Positions 13,523 through 13,550 of a DNA stretch of 13,550 nt are shown here, one piece after another (the stretch's first letter is position 1; every line of letters starts with the position of its first letter). Origin of the DNA: Fimenecus sp051881415 (GTDB taxonomy: Bacteria; Bacillota; Clostridia; Oscillospirales; Acutalibacteraceae); NCBI GenBank assembly GCA_051881415.1, contig JBJEPV010000057.1, positions 1 through 13,550 on the forward strand, read 5' to 3'. Below the pieces are notes generated by a model. That model was not told the origin of the DNA, searched no databases, and worked only from the letters and a program-made list of their open reading frames with translations. The position numbers were made by a program, and so were the translations under genes.

Positions 13523-13550
13523 CTAAAAATGTATTTCGTGCGTAGGGAAC

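Overview
The window looks like chromosomal DNA of a Gram-positive anaerobe of the Clostridia, probably the Oscillospirales/Ruminococcaceae side. The evidence is strong AGGAGG-type ribosome sites before almost every gene, sigma-A promoters, signal peptides of the MKKIL...ALCVPAFA type, a VanRS-like two-component pair, a QueT transporter behind a preQ1-like leader, and a GC-rich palindromic dispersed repeat. No mobile-element gene, tRNA, rRNA or CRISPR is visible.

Bases 1-409 are an AT-rich non-coding leader. It holds the edge of a dispersed repeat, a perfect TTGACA-18-TATAAT promoter, a weaker candidate promoter and a small inverted repeat. From 410 to 10471 nine genes run on the plus strand with short gaps, and a clear intrinsic terminator follows at 10491-10521, so this is one operon of about 10 kb devoted to the cell surface. 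Its order is: a single-pass membrane protein with an outside beta domain (410-1213); a secreted 1682-residue multidomain protein (1285-6333); six small secreted paralogues of 147-175 residues (6354-9485); and a secreted protein held by a C-terminal membrane helix (9527-10471).

The main observation is that the six small proteins and the C-terminus of the giant protein share one beta-rich domain. It begins with F/Y-x-V-x-(Y/I)-P-A and a W a few residues later, has a central Y-x-V-x-x-x-L-x-x-G-K/A strand pair, and ends G-x-Y-x-(D/G)-T-x-(T/Q)-(F/Y)-T-V. I count one copy in each small protein and two in tandem at the giant's end, eight in all. I do not recognise a named family. The giant also carries two related carbohydrate-binding-like modules, a fibronectin-III-like N-terminal domain and helical spacers. 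The simplest reading is a secreted multi-subunit surface or matrix structure: interchangeable small subunits, one large adhesin-like protein using the same domain to join, and membrane proteins at both ends of the operon as possible anchors. The assembly idea is inference; the domain sharing is visible.

The minus strand from 13410 down to 10545 holds housekeeping-type genes: a queT-family transporter gene with its own promoter and a structured preQ1-riboswitch-like leader, then an OmpR-family response regulator and an overlapping HAMP histidine kinase. The kinase pair converges on the surface operon and has a promoter lying inside the loop of the queT terminator. Whether it controls the surface operon is unknown. 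The right edge (13451-13522) is a perfect 26-bp inverted repeat of REP/MITE type.
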